Source of the DNA: Capitulum mitella
Lineage: Eukaryota; Arthropoda; Thecostraca; Pollicipedomorpha; Pollicipedidae
Length of the DNA: 64,000 nt
Reading direction: 5' to 3'
Assembly (NCBI GenBank): GCA_030062745.1
Contig: CP099839.1
Location: 11,490,802-11,554,801 of the forward strand
The translations under genes and the position numbers were made by a program. Every line of letters begins with the position of its first letter. Position 1 is the first letter of the stretch. The notes beneath the pieces are model-generated. The model saw only the letters and a list, made by a program, of their open reading frames with translations. It had not been told where the DNA came from and did not search any database. Positions 49,446 through 62,032 of the stretch are shown piece by piece.

Positions 49446-50651
49446 TCCGCGCACGACCATCGGTCCGTTTCGAACATGGGCGACTGGGGGGGGGGGGCAG
49501 TTGGCCGCCCCCTCTAACTCACGAACGGTTGGTCGCACGATAAAAATAAAAACAAGGAAAGCTTGTGACGAGTAGAGCTCGAAACTGGTCTCATTTTTAG
49601 TTTTAGATAATATGCAAGCAATTTACGCCCTACATATCGTTTTCTCATAGCCGACTGCATGACACCGAGAAATGGCCTGAATCTCAAGGGCTATGACTAA
49701 AAACGCATAGGTAACGGCACCAGCGCACAATTAAAGGTCCGTGGATGCCGATACACACCTAGTTTCCCAGAATTGTTCAATATATACGCCGAAACGTTGA
49801 GTTAAAGACACGACATTTCTCGCGGCAGCTGTAGGCGTGCGCTGCTGCCGTATGCAGTAACAAATTGACGGGAACTAGTTTTAGCGTTCCTTTATTTTCG
49901 CGAAAAAGACAATCTATGTAAATTTTATTGATCTTAGAGGTTCTTGTAATGGTTTTTCATGCTTAAATTTAGGAAAAATTTATTAGTTACCAATCTACAA
50001 AATTGGCGGACCTTTATTCGCGAGAGCCTGTTTATTTCCAAAATATGCTATCTTTTCAAACTTTTTTGAGGTTTCTGGTATTACTTACGTCTGTGCAAGC
50101 TAGTTCTGCCATCTTCTACCCATTCTAAGTAATTCATCGATGATTTTGACGGTGGTACATTTTGGCTCACTACAGTTATTCGTGACCTGACATGAGTACA
50201 ATGGCTGGAAGTCATTGATACTTTGCCCAATGACGGTAACTAGATGTCTGCTTCACTCCACACTAAAAATGTTATGGAATATTCCGTTAATTTCCGAAAA
50301 AACGACATGTGTTAAAAATGGGCTTGACCTTAGGTCAATGACCCGGAAAATTCCGAAAAATCTGAGACAGCAGATTTGCTGCATCTATTACGTTCACTAA
50401 TCCCTGAAAGTATTATTGAGATATCTTGTTTTGCGAAAAAGTTACAGGGCGCTTTTTTGGACATAGGTCTGTTTGACCTAACCTAGGTCAGGCACCTGAC
50501 GTGACCTGAGGTCAAAATTTTGACACGAGATGTAGAATTGATGAAACAAAAGGTAAAGAAAGTTTCGTGACTCTGTGTTTGTTTGTTCTCTCGCAATCCC
50601 AGAAAAACCCCAGGGGGGCAGTCAACTGCCCCCCTCCCAGTCGGGGACGGG
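49446..50651 (+). mobile_element. F2 copy 2
   Basis: The same element as 6654-9087 in opposite orientation and uninterrupted. Left flank TTAA (49442-49445) then TCCGCGCACGACC; right end CGGGGACGGG followed by TTCA, a one-base change from TTAA. It holds a G-run/C-run hairpin near 49487-49513 and AGGTCA motifs near 50330-50520. It supplies the empty site for F1 copy B. It ends about 190 bp before the CpG-rich promoter region. Confidence 0.8.
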
Positions 50652-50839
50652 TTCAAGAATCAGCGCAGTTGCCTGCCGCAAAAACAGTTATTTTTTACTG
50701 TTTCGTTTCATTTTGTTCTGTGCACTAACGGGATAAGGAAAACAATGCACTTGAACGTAACGTAAAGGTTTAAGGTAGTAGTAGCTTTAAGGTTTATAGG
50801 AGATTCCATCTTCATCAATACGCGTTTATCGGCCGCGGC

Positions 50840-51557
50840 AAACACGTCGGTGGAGCGGGCCGCAATATCCCGGCTCCAGACCACTTCAGACTCAATTAAC
50901 GGCCGGCCCTCCCGTCGGAGCCGTGTTCGGAGCCAATTCAAACTTGCCGTCGTGTTTGCTCGGACGACACGGGCCTGTTTGCTGTGGAGGTACCGCCGGC
51001 GGCGGACGGCCGCTCGGGGCTCCGCGGTCCCAGGCCGACCGCCGCCCGGCCGTGCGGGGCCGAATCAGACCCGGTCGGACTGGAGTCAGACTGAAGCCAG
51101 ACTGGGGTCCGACTGTGGGTTAGGCTGGAGTCAGATCCGGACCGGACCAGGCGGGTAAAGGGACGTCGTGAGTGGGTCGCGCCGGGTCAAGTCTCTGTCA
51201 GACTGGCAGTCTCTCCCACTCTGGCAGAAGCCGAGTCTCTGTCAGACTGGGATACGGCCAGGACTGACCCGGAGGCATGACAGAACCATGTCATGGAGGG
51301 GGGCCGTATTCCGATCCACGATGTCCAGGAAGCGGCAGGGATCGTGCAGTCTTGCTTGTACCCAATTATGCTAATGCTAATGTCCTTTCGGCTGAGCTCG
51401 GTACCTGCCGTCAGTCTCCGGCAGTGCGGTACGCAGGCGGCGTGGTGATGACGGGCTGAGGCGGGGGGGGGGGCCGCGCAGCAGGCGGCGCGCTCCGCCG
51501 CCGGCGGCGCCGGCCGGCGCTGCAGCCGCCAGTGCCGGCCGGGCCGCCGCTGGGGTC
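50840..51557 (+). promoter_or_regulatory. CpG-rich promoter region of the nAChR gene
   Basis: A GC- and CpG-dense stretch directly upstream of the ATG at 51558, in contrast to the AT-rich F2 element that ends at 50651. It holds degenerate short repeats around GACTGGAGTCAGACTG (51065-51130) and CTGTCAGACTGG (51195-51255). A tandem ATGCTAATGCTAATG at 51368-51382 resembles a POU/octamer site. No clear TATA box is visible near the ATG. The promoter role is inferred from position and composition. Confidence 0.5.
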
Positions 51558-51761
51558 ATGCGTGCGGCGGCGGGCGGCCGTCTCCTGCTGTTGATCAGCG
51601 TCTGTTGCCTGCTGCGACCAGGCGGAGCCGGAAACCCGGACGCCAAGCGGCTCTACGACGACCTGCTCTCCAACTACAACAAGCTGGTGCGGCCCGTGGT
51701 CAACGTCACCGACCCGCTGAAGGTCAAGATCAAGCTGAAGCTCTCGCAGCTGATAGACGTG
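51558..51761 (+). CDS. Nicotinic acetylcholine receptor alpha subunit (alpha4-like), first coding exon
   Basis: Residues 1-68 of a pentameric ligand-gated cation channel subunit of excitatory cholinergic synapses. Seen: ATG at 51558, basic start, hydrophobic core [11 protein letters not shown] at residues 10-19, then PGGAG as a plausible signal peptidase region. The mature start [20 protein letters not shown] is the hallmark of arthropod nAChR alpha subunits. An N-glycosylation sequon NVT lies at residue 49. The exon ends LSQLIDV in phase 0 at a consensus GTGAGT donor. From my knowledge of the insect family, the stretch after NPDAK ([17 protein letters not shown]) is closer to alpha4 than to alpha1-3. 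It lies in a CpG-rich zone, which supports a nearby promoter. Alternative reading: bases 51558-51621 could be intron, because CCAG at 51618-51621 could be an acceptor for a separate upstream signal-peptide exon. The start is therefore less certain than the rest. Confidence 0.88.
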
Positions 51762-54700
51762 GTGAGTTTGCAGTTCTTCTGTCATGGCGCTATATGGTTC
51801 TGCCACAGCTCTGGCTTATGATTTTATCTCAGGTTTTCCAAACTTTGGGTAGTAGTCCAGTGGTCAGTATGAATTGAGCTGCCCAGCCAAACGCAATTTG
51901 CTCAAAAATAAACATGGCCCGGATGACGCTGAGCTCTTAACCTTTTCAGTATTTTGCTATTTCTTAGCGGCAATCCACAAAACACGTTGCTTGTAACTGC
52001 CTTTGGCTTTCTTCCGTTCTCTACAACTTAAATGAATGTATCAGTTACCTCGACCAGTTTTTCATCTCGTCTTTTGGAAAGCGATTTTCACATTTTCAGT
52101 GATGAAGTTCACTAGATTGATTTAACATAGACGGCACCAAAAACGTATCGATGAAAGGTTTCTGATGAGGAAGATGACGCTTCTTTGTCAGCGTTGCAAA
52201 ATGAAAGTTGTCGTTTTGCACATTTGGCGTCACATTTGTCAGGTATCAGCTCCATTACCGTGCGTTAGCTGTGTTGTTCCTTCGATTGTCCAATTGGAAA
52301 AGAATAATCTTCATACTTTTCGCCATTTCATTGAAGATTGCTTCTCGATATCATTACATACAGATATAGCTTTTGCGACTTTTCAGTATGAGCTAGGTTT
52401 CTGACGCGGCTGCGAGGCGACCTAAGCCAGACTGAGCCGCTTTGCAATGGGTTTTGGGAGAGGATTGGTGTTTGGAAACTGGCGTGCCACTGTGTATCAG
52501 GAAATGGAGCCATCAAACATTCTGATGTGAACTCCAAAACCAATGCATCTTAGGAACGGCGTGGGAGACAACGGGTGGCATTAACGTAAATAATCAAGAG
52601 AAGGGAGGGGAATTACGAAAACGCGATCAGCGAGGACTTTTCTGGAACCTGAATTTTACTGTTCGCAAAATATTTACCGGCCCTATATATCTGCAACCTA
52701 ATTCGCATTCACTGGCCATTCTTAGCTTTATTTTATGAGCAAACATGCGGTCTGAATAGCCGAAAGACAGACCACGTTCACGTCATTTTGCGATCATTCT
52801 CACAAGGATTCGGAGGTTAATCTGAAAGTCTACCCAAGCCCGGCTGACTCTCAGTTCACAAAAGAAAATGTCAGAAGGAAAAAAGGATGGTCCGCTTCCG
52901 ATAAGAGGCATATGCTTTGAGACACTTGGTTGCTTGGTTGGCTGCTTGCGTGCTTTTTCATTTGTGCGTCAGTTGCTTGACCGTAGGATTTACAATATGC
53001 TCAGATGTGTCAGGCTTTTATTTATTTATCAATCATTTATTCCAATTTGACTGGTTATTGCAAGAACTTCTGCTCGTTCCACTCAACGACACTCGCTTTT
53101 TCATTTACACAAAGGATCTTCAGATCGTATGATAATAAACATGATCGTCACCAAAAACCAACACTTAGGCGCCGTTTAATTTTTATATGTGCCCACGCCC
53201 CCATAATTTACATTAAGTTGACATTTTGGGCTTGTGGCAAATTATTTGACACACATCATGCTGATTAAACAAGCTTTCGCGATTTGCATACAGGTTTTCC
53301 ATTGTGAAACTCCCGACGGTCGAAGAAAATGGTCCCCGTGGATCATTTTTTTTACGGCTGCAGTGGTTTCACTAACTGTTGGTAGATGAGTTAACCACCA
53401 GAATCATTCCTCTTCATTTGTGTCGCTTTCAGGACTCTCGACAAAAAAACCACAGAACTCGTCTCAAATATGCCATTCCATCCGTCTCTGTATTTTTGTG
53501 CATAACCGATCCTTTAGAGAACCACTAAAATCGGCGTAACTTGGCATCATTTCTGCCTGAGTGATGAGTATTTTCTGAAATTACCGTCTCCGTTAGCCGG
53601 GGTTATGGGCTCTGCGTCCTGTCGCAGATGCAGATGCGACTCTACTATTACTAAATGAAACAAACAAGCGTGTTGCCGTGGGGCCAGATCATTTCACACT
53701 TCAGCAGTCTGTGCGACCAGCTTCAGTGGCATCTGTTTTAGGGTCCAGGAAATCGTGAAACGGACGCAGTGTTTTTCTTACCAGGGCGAACAGCCAGGGT
53801 GCCACAACAATTAAACCACGTGCACCTTAGCGGGCTTATATACGCATATCTGTGAAAGATCTATCATGATCATCAGATAGGTTAAGTGCTGACTAGGTTG
53901 GGAGGGATACCAAAATGGAAACTCATACATCCCGAATCCGGTGCGACAATGATGGTCAGAATCCATATTCACAACATAAATTTTTATTCGGGAAACGAAT
54001 TCAATGTGGATTATTTTAAAGGTTAGAATGTTCCGATAAGCGGTCCTAATATGTTTCTCACATGATGGAGATCCTACTTCAGCGACATACAAATCGATAC
54101 TTATTTTACTATATTTACTTACCGACAAATTTCGTGACGCTAGCGTCCTAGCAGCATTTCTCTTCGGCGAGGTATGCAGCGAGCGATGACAATGAGCAGA
54201 AGCGGAACTTACCCAGCATTATTAGGGACGCAAATTAGATTTGGGGATCTGCTTTCGCGGTGCCCTATTACCTCGCGTTCGCCCCCGGGGAGGCTCGTCA
54301 GGCCATGAGACTGGTACCTCAGTGGCCAGGTGCTGTCACTGTTGCTGCTACTGCTGCGGCTAGGCTGTCAGATGTTTTCTGACCCGTATAAAATAAATAA
54401 ACATCCTTCTTGATATTAAAAAAAACGTTCCCAAAGTTCCACAAGTTTAGGAGAACCGGAAAAGGCTCACGAGCCCCAAAATTATCATCAGTGGCGGGAA
54501 TGGATGTAGAAAAAAGGATAGCGGGGAATGGTGTGACCCGAAGTGATTCTTGAAGTAGTCTAAAAACCATGGTATTTAACGTAATGGAGCCACACAAGCA
54601 TGGAAGGGCACTCCTGCCTACCTGTTAAGGGTAAGGGATTTCAAAAAATATATGTGCTTAGATCCATCCCTGAGCTCCAGCGGCCGTCAGTTCAGCTCCC

Positions 54701-57184
54701 GCCCCGCCGGCCCAGCCCCAGCCACCGGCGGCTCAGCTGCAGCGGCTGTCAGCTCAGCTCCGGTCCCGCCGGCTCAGCTTTAGCTTTCGTCAGCTCAGCC
54801 CCGGCCGGGCCGGTTCGGCGTCGGTCCGTGATCTTATTCTGCGTCGGGCGGCGCTCGGACGGCTGCGGCTAACGACGTCGCCCGCCCGGGCGCAGGCCCG
54901 TTAGTCTTCCTCGAGGGCGGCGAGAGCCGCCGCCGCATTCGTTTTTGCCGACGCGGGCCGGATTTGTGCCATCCGATGCGGGCAGATGGAAGGGGGGGGG
55001 GTATCCGAGTGCACCGCCCGGCTGGACGTGGCTGTCCATTTTCAGGTCGTCCGAGCTGTGGTCCGGGGCTGTGGAAGTTTGTCTTTAGAGGAGCAGCACC
55101 TTCCGCCGATGCATTCGGATTGCATCGATATGTAACTGAGTCCATGTAGCTGGATGATCGTGGCGTCTCGTTGAAAGGTTTGACAGCGTGCGCCAGGCTC
55201 TGATCAGATGTCAAACTCAGTCGAAAAACTTTTGAATAATGGGCACGGAGCTACCTGTATTTGACATTGCATGATATCTCAGAACCGTCACGTTTTTGTT
55301 TGTCGACAGGTAGTCTTCTGGTATTTGAAGTATTTTTCCTAGCAGAATTAATGAAAACGGTGTGGATGGCCAGCCTTTGCAACTGTTCCATCAGATGCCC
55401 GATACCCGGCTGCCTGGAGTATTGTTCCGATGTTTGCGATCGGAGCATCTGCAATGCCGCTCTAGTTCTGACGTTTGGAAGACAGGATCTCTCCTAATAA
55501 GTGCCGAGTGTCGGCCAGTTGCCCGGATGTTGAAGTGTCGATATCTCATCGGACAGATTTGATGGCGCCATTGTGCCGAACTCTATAGAAACAGATGTTT
55601 GTGACAGCCTGCTAAAATGGGTCGTAAGATCTTTCTCATGGCAGATCCTTTCAGAAGTTTTAGTTCGCAGGTGTCTGAGCTCCACTTCTCTCTTGCAGTT
55701 CCCCGCGCCATTTTCCCGATTGATCTGACACTCGAGGCTCGGTTAAACTTCAGCTAAGCTGTCTCCTCCGAACTGCTTCCTCTGCTCGTGCCCGACGGTC
55801 TCGCACGTCTGAGCTGGAGCGGTCTTCGAGAGGGCTCCAGCGACGATAGCGTTACGGCAGCGTGGGCTGCCCCTTTTTCCACGTTCGGTGCGTCGGGGAG
55901 CGGAGTCTATTGGACGATTTCGGGAGTGCGATGATGCAGAGCATAGGTATTTGCGTGAATCTGACAGTATGGGCACGAATTTCACTTGCTGTTGTTGACT
56001 ATAAATTGATTGCAACTCATGCAGTATTTCACATTGTGACTTGGCTGCAAATCAAGAACAAGTGATTAATCTACTATTTCGCACGTTTGCAGTTTTAGTC
56101 TTGCAACCATTCTACTTTCGTTTTCCTCCGCGTGCCGACACCAACCCTAACGACTGTGCGTGGTCAATATTAATCTTGCACTTAGTTCCTTTGAATTCGC
56201 TGTAGAACGATCTCACTTCCCCGCGTACGGAAATACAGAGCTCTCTGGCAGCCTTTGTGGTCCGTGAGTTTTGTGGGCCATCATGCTGGTTAAACTGGTG
56301 ATGAGGGACCTGCATCGGAGAGCAGGCCCTGAGGCCCCCTAGCCGCGGAGCGAACGCTCCTACAACTTTCACGTCACACGGAACACTTGACCTACAGTCA
56401 GAAGCTCTTCGTTGTAGCGCGTTCGTCGATGGACTAAAATAAAGCCATCTTGCAGTTTGGAGGCCATCGGGGCTTTCTGGAGAGCGTAAGAGGAGGATAG
56501 GGATTCAACCTTTCAGCTCGCGCAGAGCGCCGACGGAAGCAGTATCGGAAATGGCGGCTGATTTGGACAGAATTCGGGACAAATCAGGAAAGTGTGCGTG
56601 ATTAACATTTATTTAACTTCAGCAATGAGAAAGCTTGTTCTTGTAACGTCTAGATATAAACGTCATTGACAAAAGCCATTGTTTGAGCTTTGACTTGGCG
56701 CTCACTCCACTTTTTGCAAGTATTTTGTGATGAGCGATTAATCCTGTTGTTCTGTCGTCGTTTTTAAAGATGCAGATTATCAACATTGTCGAAAGAAATT
56801 AAATTGAGATACAAATTAAGGTTAAAGAAAAATTCAACAAAAGTAAAACCAAATAAACCTGCAGCTGTGACACAAAGTGGCCGTGTTTTCTCCGATTCAT
56901 TCATTACCGACTGTTTGCACCAGAGCGGTGAGCCCTATGCATACCCACGGTGACCGACGCGCGGCACTGACGCGTGCGTATCAGCGCGATAGCTCCCCGG
57001 GGACGCGTCGGGGATGAGACGTCGAGATTGACTAGCCGGGCCGGTGTCCTCCAGCCGGGGTTCTCTCGGCGCGGCGGTCCCGGCGGCCCTGTCCGCCCGC
57101 AGGCCATCATCGCTCAGCTCCCGCGGGCGGCCGAGGTCGCGGCGCTCATCCATCGCGGCGGCGGCCTCGCGCGACCGTAGCCCT

Positions 57185-57320
57185 ACCGCGGCCTCTTAAG
57201 GCTGCTGCAGCCAATCGCAGGCTCTTAGTACACCGCCACAGCCGATCGCAGGCTCTCAGCATCGCCACAGCCGACCACAGGCTCTAAGGACTGCCACAAC
57301 GGATCTTAGGCTGTCAGTCG
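57185..57320. repeat. About 30-bp tandem repeat in intron 1
   Basis: Three to four units of CGCCACAGCCGATCGCAGGC followed by TCTCAG-like bases, diverged. Confidence 0.7.
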
Positions 57321-58006
57321 GGCACTACCGGTGCCTTCGAGTGGGGCACTTAACTGGACAGAGTGATGCCGCCGAATAGCGGAAAATGTGCTGGTGAGTT
57401 CGCGGTTGTGTTCTGCTCAGTCTGTCGCTGATTCCGTCGGCCGGATGCCAGAAATGCCCCCTCCCCCACCCCACTCTGAAGCTCCGCTTCTGAGCCTGTC
57501 GGGCGCTTTGTGGCCCCATTTCGCAGGCTTTATGTTTGCAAGCCTCTTAGACACGCTGTTTCCAGCTCTTGAAAGGGTTTCTTGCTGAGCTTATCCTGCT
57601 CTGGTCGCCTCCTGGATGCTGAGAACCTACGCCTCCTTTCCACTCCATCAATGGGTCTCTCAGAAGCTCTGTGGAGCACCTGAACTCTGCCCGGTCACGT
57701 GCCCGCGTCACGTGATCCTGTAGAACGTCTGTGCTTTGTGATCGGCACAGACTCGTAATGGTTCGCGCGATGACCCGGTTCGTTTGTCTGAGCATTCAGT
57801 GCTTGTTCCCAGCCGAGTCAGGTTGATCATCATCCGGCACGGCCTGAGCTACAGTCGACCGTGTACAGGGGTGCCTAACGCGCCACTCATGTACAGATCC
57901 AGCCCCCCCATTCTGAAATGAGTCAAACCGTAGGGGTAACTGCGAAATGGATGCCGCAATCTGTGAAAGTGAGATATGAAACATGCTAGATGTACGTGAT
58001 ATGTTT

Positions 58007-58053
<47 letters not shown>

Positions 58054-58063
58054 CATACATACA

Positions 58064-58124
<61 letters not shown>

Positions 58125-58138
58125 ACATACATATATTT
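58007..58138. repeat. (TA)n microsatellite with TACA interruptions
   Basis: Long alternating TA with ACATACATACATA near 58049 and GTATGTATACATACA near the right end. Its translation as Tyr/Ile repeats is an artefact. Confidence 0.95.
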
Positions 58139-59444
58139 GCATATTTCATTTCCACGCACTACCACACATTCGTTGATAAAAATACCGCATTTACATCTAA
58201 AGCCGGAAAGAGAATCTTTTCCGCCTGAGTTTTCGTCTCCGGAGGGCCATGTCCCGTTTTCCCCGTCTGGATTCGCCTCCCGTGCAGCAGCTGGAGCCAA
58301 TGGCGCCTTCTCGTCTGTCGCGGTCACGGCGGCTCGTCCGGCAGGATCAACAGCAGCCTGACTGTGCGGCGGCGAGGCCGTCAGTCGCCGGCAGAACGCC
58401 GCGACGGCGCCCGAGATCGGCGCACGCCGCCAGCCGACGCGGCGGCCGGCGCCAGGCTTTACGAGGCAGCGGATAATCAGATCAGAGACTTTATCCGGCC
58501 CGCCGTGATGGGGTGCCATCAATATGCATGCAGTAATGGATCTGCGGGCAAGCACATCGGGAATTCTTGCGTTTCGGAAACCGGCCACTGTTGTGGCGGT
58601 GACTTATGAAAGTGGCAGGCTGTTGAAACGTCTTTCCCTTTAGTAAATCTAAGTTTTGAGTCCGCATGCGACACGAAGAACTTCAGATGAAATATGTTTA
58701 AGGAGTATAAGTGTGTACAGAGAATCATGCGCAATGTGTGCCCAAAACGGTCATAGGTTTCCGCGGATTATTTCTTAAATGCAATATTTTTTACAACTTG
58801 TGAGCAGCACCGAAAACTGGAATACTTTGATACCAAATGAGGCTAGTAGAACCAAACTGCTGTTTGGACGAAGCAGTGATAACCACACATTTTATTTGCC
58901 CCAGGAAAGATGACAGTCACTTTTCAGTACTCCGTAGTTACATTATCAACTGGAATCACACTACCATGCTGCAGTTTTAAACGCAACATAAACGTTATCT
59001 AGGGCAAAGTCCTCATCGTCTGCAGCAACGTTGGATTGCCATGAGAATATGGAAGCATTTCACAATAAATGCTATATTTCTTCCGGAAGCATTTTTAATG
59101 CAATGACTTCACGGAACATCACAGTTCTGTGACTATCAAGGCATGTGCCAAAAAGGTTAAGTTCGTCCCAATGCTTTATCCACCTGAAGGCCGCTCGGAC
59201 CTCCTACGCGCCCTACTGGCCGGCGTTCGCCCTGTGCCCCGTCCCACGCCCCGCTGGGAGGACCGTCCATCACGGAGCGGCGGGATATGGGCCTCACCAC
59301 ATTACTCGTGTCGGTCATTAGCGGGTCACAGGGAGCAGCGCGGCAAATCGACCCCGCCTCTCATCTGGCGGTCCGCTGCCTCGTGCAGCCACTTTCCGCG
59401 GCAGTCTGTCGCGCTAAAGACGGCCGCCGTACGATTCCTCACGA

Positions 59445-59610
59445 CCGCAGCCCGCTGACACTGATCACACCGCGACTCTCCTGTCAGTCACGTGACGGTA
59501 GCGTTCCTGTCACGACATCGGCCCGCTGACACTGCGATCACACCGCGACCCTCCTGCCAGTCACGGCACGGCAGTGTCCCCCTCCCGACCGCGGCCCGTA
59601 CAGACCCGTC
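59445..59610. repeat. Two-copy roughly 70-80-bp tandem repeat in intron 1
   Basis: GCCCGCTGACACTGATCACACC and a second GCCCGCTGACACTGCGATCAC carry the same following order (CGCGAC, CTCCTG, CAGTCACG). GGACCGCTGAG repeats also occur at 60130-60185. Confidence 0.65.
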
Positions 59611-60808
59611 ACTCGTATGTCCGTCAACGGCCCGTCACTCGCTTATCAGCCGAGAGACGCGCGCCGCTGCGGCCCGTCACAGCCTGCCAGTGACTGCCGA
59701 AATCCGCACCGTGAAGCGTCTGTGGGTCCTTACGGTGCCCCTGTGCGGCCCGTCCCGCTGGACCGGACCATGACGCTGCCCCGTCATTGGTGTATCCAGT
59801 AACCGCTGTCGCGTTGAGACTCTGAATATTGCTGAGTGGCCCCGGGCCGCTTCAAAGGATTCCAGAAAACGCTCAGCAGCGACACTCGGTAACTCCTGCC
59901 CCTGGAAAGAGATACGGGGAGGGCTCTCTAAGCGTCAGTGTGATGCACAGCCCGAGATCCAGTTGCGGAGATGATTCCACAAAACGGAAAGATTTTTACC
60001 TTTCGTAAACATTTACAAAGAAGCCTTTATCTCACTGGCTTACGGTGATAACATGGCCAGCGGTCTTTTCCGCCTGCGTGAGACGCAGCTGCCCGCCAGG
60101 GGGCCTTCCCTGCCTGGCGACTGAGACATCTGTTGGACCGCTGAGTTGCCTGCCGGACCGCTGAGGTATTTGTGGGACCGCTGGGGTGCATGACGGGCAG
60201 CTGGCGGACCGCCCGCCGACGGCCCGAAGCCGCCGCCGTCGGCAGCTGCCGCGGCGGCCGGCGCTCCGGGCCCGGAAGTGGCCGGAAATCAGCGTGACTG
60301 GGCGGTATCGACCAGGCGGGGGCGGCCGCCGCCGCCCCGGCCGGGCCCGGCGCCACCGGCGGCAGGTGAACCGCCGCCGGCCGGGGAGGTGGCCGGGCCG
60401 GCGCTGCCTGCAGCGGCCCCAACAGGTGGTGGCGGAAGGGCTGCGTCTTCCGGCCTCTGAGCACGAGCCGGTGCCGGCTCTGAGGCGATCTATCCCGGCG
60501 GCGCTGGAAAAAGCGGAAGATGGCGAGAGTGGGAAACGAGGCGCGAATCGGCGATAGCGGAAACTGAAAGACGTGGAATGACAGACGGTGTGATCTGGCT
60601 TGATGCTAAATGAGCGCCCATTAGACGGATTGCCGTTTTTGGGGAGCCAGACAATGGGTCAAAACCCAGGTAGTGCTTTGGAGGTGGATCATAATTGTTT
60701 GGCGGCATCCGAGGAAACTGAAGGACTGCCGTATTAATTTAAGTATTTGTACGTCAGTTACGTCAAAAGATGACACAAATGTTTCACCTCTATTTTCCTC
60801 TTTTTCAG

Positions 60809-60853
60809 AATTTGAAGAATCAGATTATGACAACGAATCTATGGGTGGAACAG
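60809..60853 (+). CDS. nAChR alpha4-like, 45-nt exon (loop D)
   Basis: Residues 69-83, NLKNQIMTTNLWVEQ. Seen: acceptor TTTTTCAG directly before, donor GTATGG directly after, 15 codons in phase 0 at both ends. A 45-nt exon with this peptide is a conserved hallmark of nAChR genes, in insects and vertebrates alike. Trp80 lies in loop D, which forms part of the complementary side of the agonist site. The preceding intron is 9.0 kb, the following one 287 bp. The exon is too short to show up as an ORF and was found by reading for the expected peptide after LSQLIDV. Confidence 0.95.
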
Positions 60854-61140
60854 GTATGGAGGCACAAAAACACACTTACATATTTTTCGTCCTACATCTT
60901 TGCATTTTTTTTGTAAATTTCTTCCATTGGTTTCTCACGTTTCCTTTTTACTTTTGGAGTTCGGCTACGGTTGAGGCAATGCAGCTCATTCAAGAGGTTC
61001 GATATTTTTTCAGAACAAGTGAAGTGCATTTCCATTTGGAAATACCTTTGATGTGTCGCCACTTCAGATCACATGCAATCAACTTTTTCGACAAATTTAA
61101 TAGTCAAGACCCTCCATAACCCAGTCCCTCTGCTGCTCAG

Positions 61141-61250
61141 CACTGGGAAGACTACAAGCTGAAGTGGGAGCCGGAGGAGTACGGGGGAGTCACCATGCTG
61201 CACGTGCCGTCCGACCACATCTGGCGGCCAGACATCGTGCTGTACAACAA
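61141..61250 (+). CDS. nAChR alpha4-like, 110-nt exon (loop A)
   Basis: Residues 84-120. Seen: acceptor CTGCTGCTCAG, start [17 protein letters not shown], then loop [11 protein letters not shown], donor GTGAGC, ending in phase 2 (AA of an Asn codon). The length of 110 nt is the canonical size of this nAChR exon. The Arg in WRP at residue 112 matches what I recall of alpha4-type subunits, where others have Leu. Codon use is GC-rich (CTG, GTG, ATC), unlike the AT-rich flanking introns, as expected for a real exon. The following intron is 782 bp. Confidence 0.95.
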
Positions 61251-62032
61251 GTGAGCGCCCTCGGCTCCCGCTCCTCTCCCTGTGTTGTCCTACAGGCGGC
61301 TCAGACGCCACCCTCCCCCTCAACTCCGTCGATTGTTCCGATCCCAGAGGCCGAACTGTGCCGCCGACCGCCGTAGAAAATTGGAGCCGCCGCGCTGCCG
61401 AGAAAACATCCTCCAACTTTGGCGCTCGTGATTCTCTTTCCGATGGGGTCGTGGCGTGGTACGGACGGGTGCGTGAACTGGTCGCGTGCGGACCCGAGCT
61501 TCGTAATTGGCAGACTCGTTTCAATTGGCGCGGCGTGATCCACCTGAGAATTTGCCGCAGTGTTGAGCTGGGATTGTCTCACGGGTCACGAACCTGACGG
61601 AATGGGATTTCCATCCGCTCTTGACATGTGTTCAGGTCATTTCAGGGAACTTGTGGTTGTATTCAATATCGCATATTGTTATTTTGCTCAAAGTTAAATT
61701 TGCCATGAGATAAGCATATACAAACAAAACGAAAAATAAATGATACAAATGCAAACAAACGGGAGATAAAACAATAGAGGCGATTCTTCAAGCGAACTGA
61801 GAACAACAAATCTCGAAGAGCATGAACCTTGCAGAAGGAGGACCTTTGGAGCCAGGGAAATCGTCGTAACGTTGATGTGATATCATCCCTTGGTTGTTCA
61901 CATCTGCCATTTTGCTGACAAACGGCGTGTCCACACCTGATGGCACTAGCAGTTGATTTTAAATGAGTGCTTCAATGACTGAGGTTGATCCGATGCCAAT
62001 TCGCAACGGAAGTCATTTGCCGTTTGTTCCAG

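Larger units (their letters stand above)
51762..60808 (+). other. nAChR intron 1 (9.0 kb)
   Basis: Bounded by GTGAGT and TTTTTCAG. It contains CpG-rich patches at 54680-55080, 56930-57330, 58250-58510 and 60180-60480, short tandem repeats, and a (TA)n block at 58007-58138. I see no further recognisable exon, transposase or RNA gene. The CpG patches could be enhancers or unrelated GC-rich repeats. ORFs in them lack recognisable domains and are treated as composition artefacts. Confidence 0.8.

Noticed and set aside
57986..58588. 200-residue minus-strand ORF with long Tyr/Ile repeat
   Set aside because: Its C-terminal half is the (TA)n microsatellite.
60854..61140. Search for a duplicate (mutually exclusive) nAChR exon
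   Set aside because: An AG at about 61012 is followed within a few codons by a stop; no second ligand-binding exon was found here or in introns 3 and 4.
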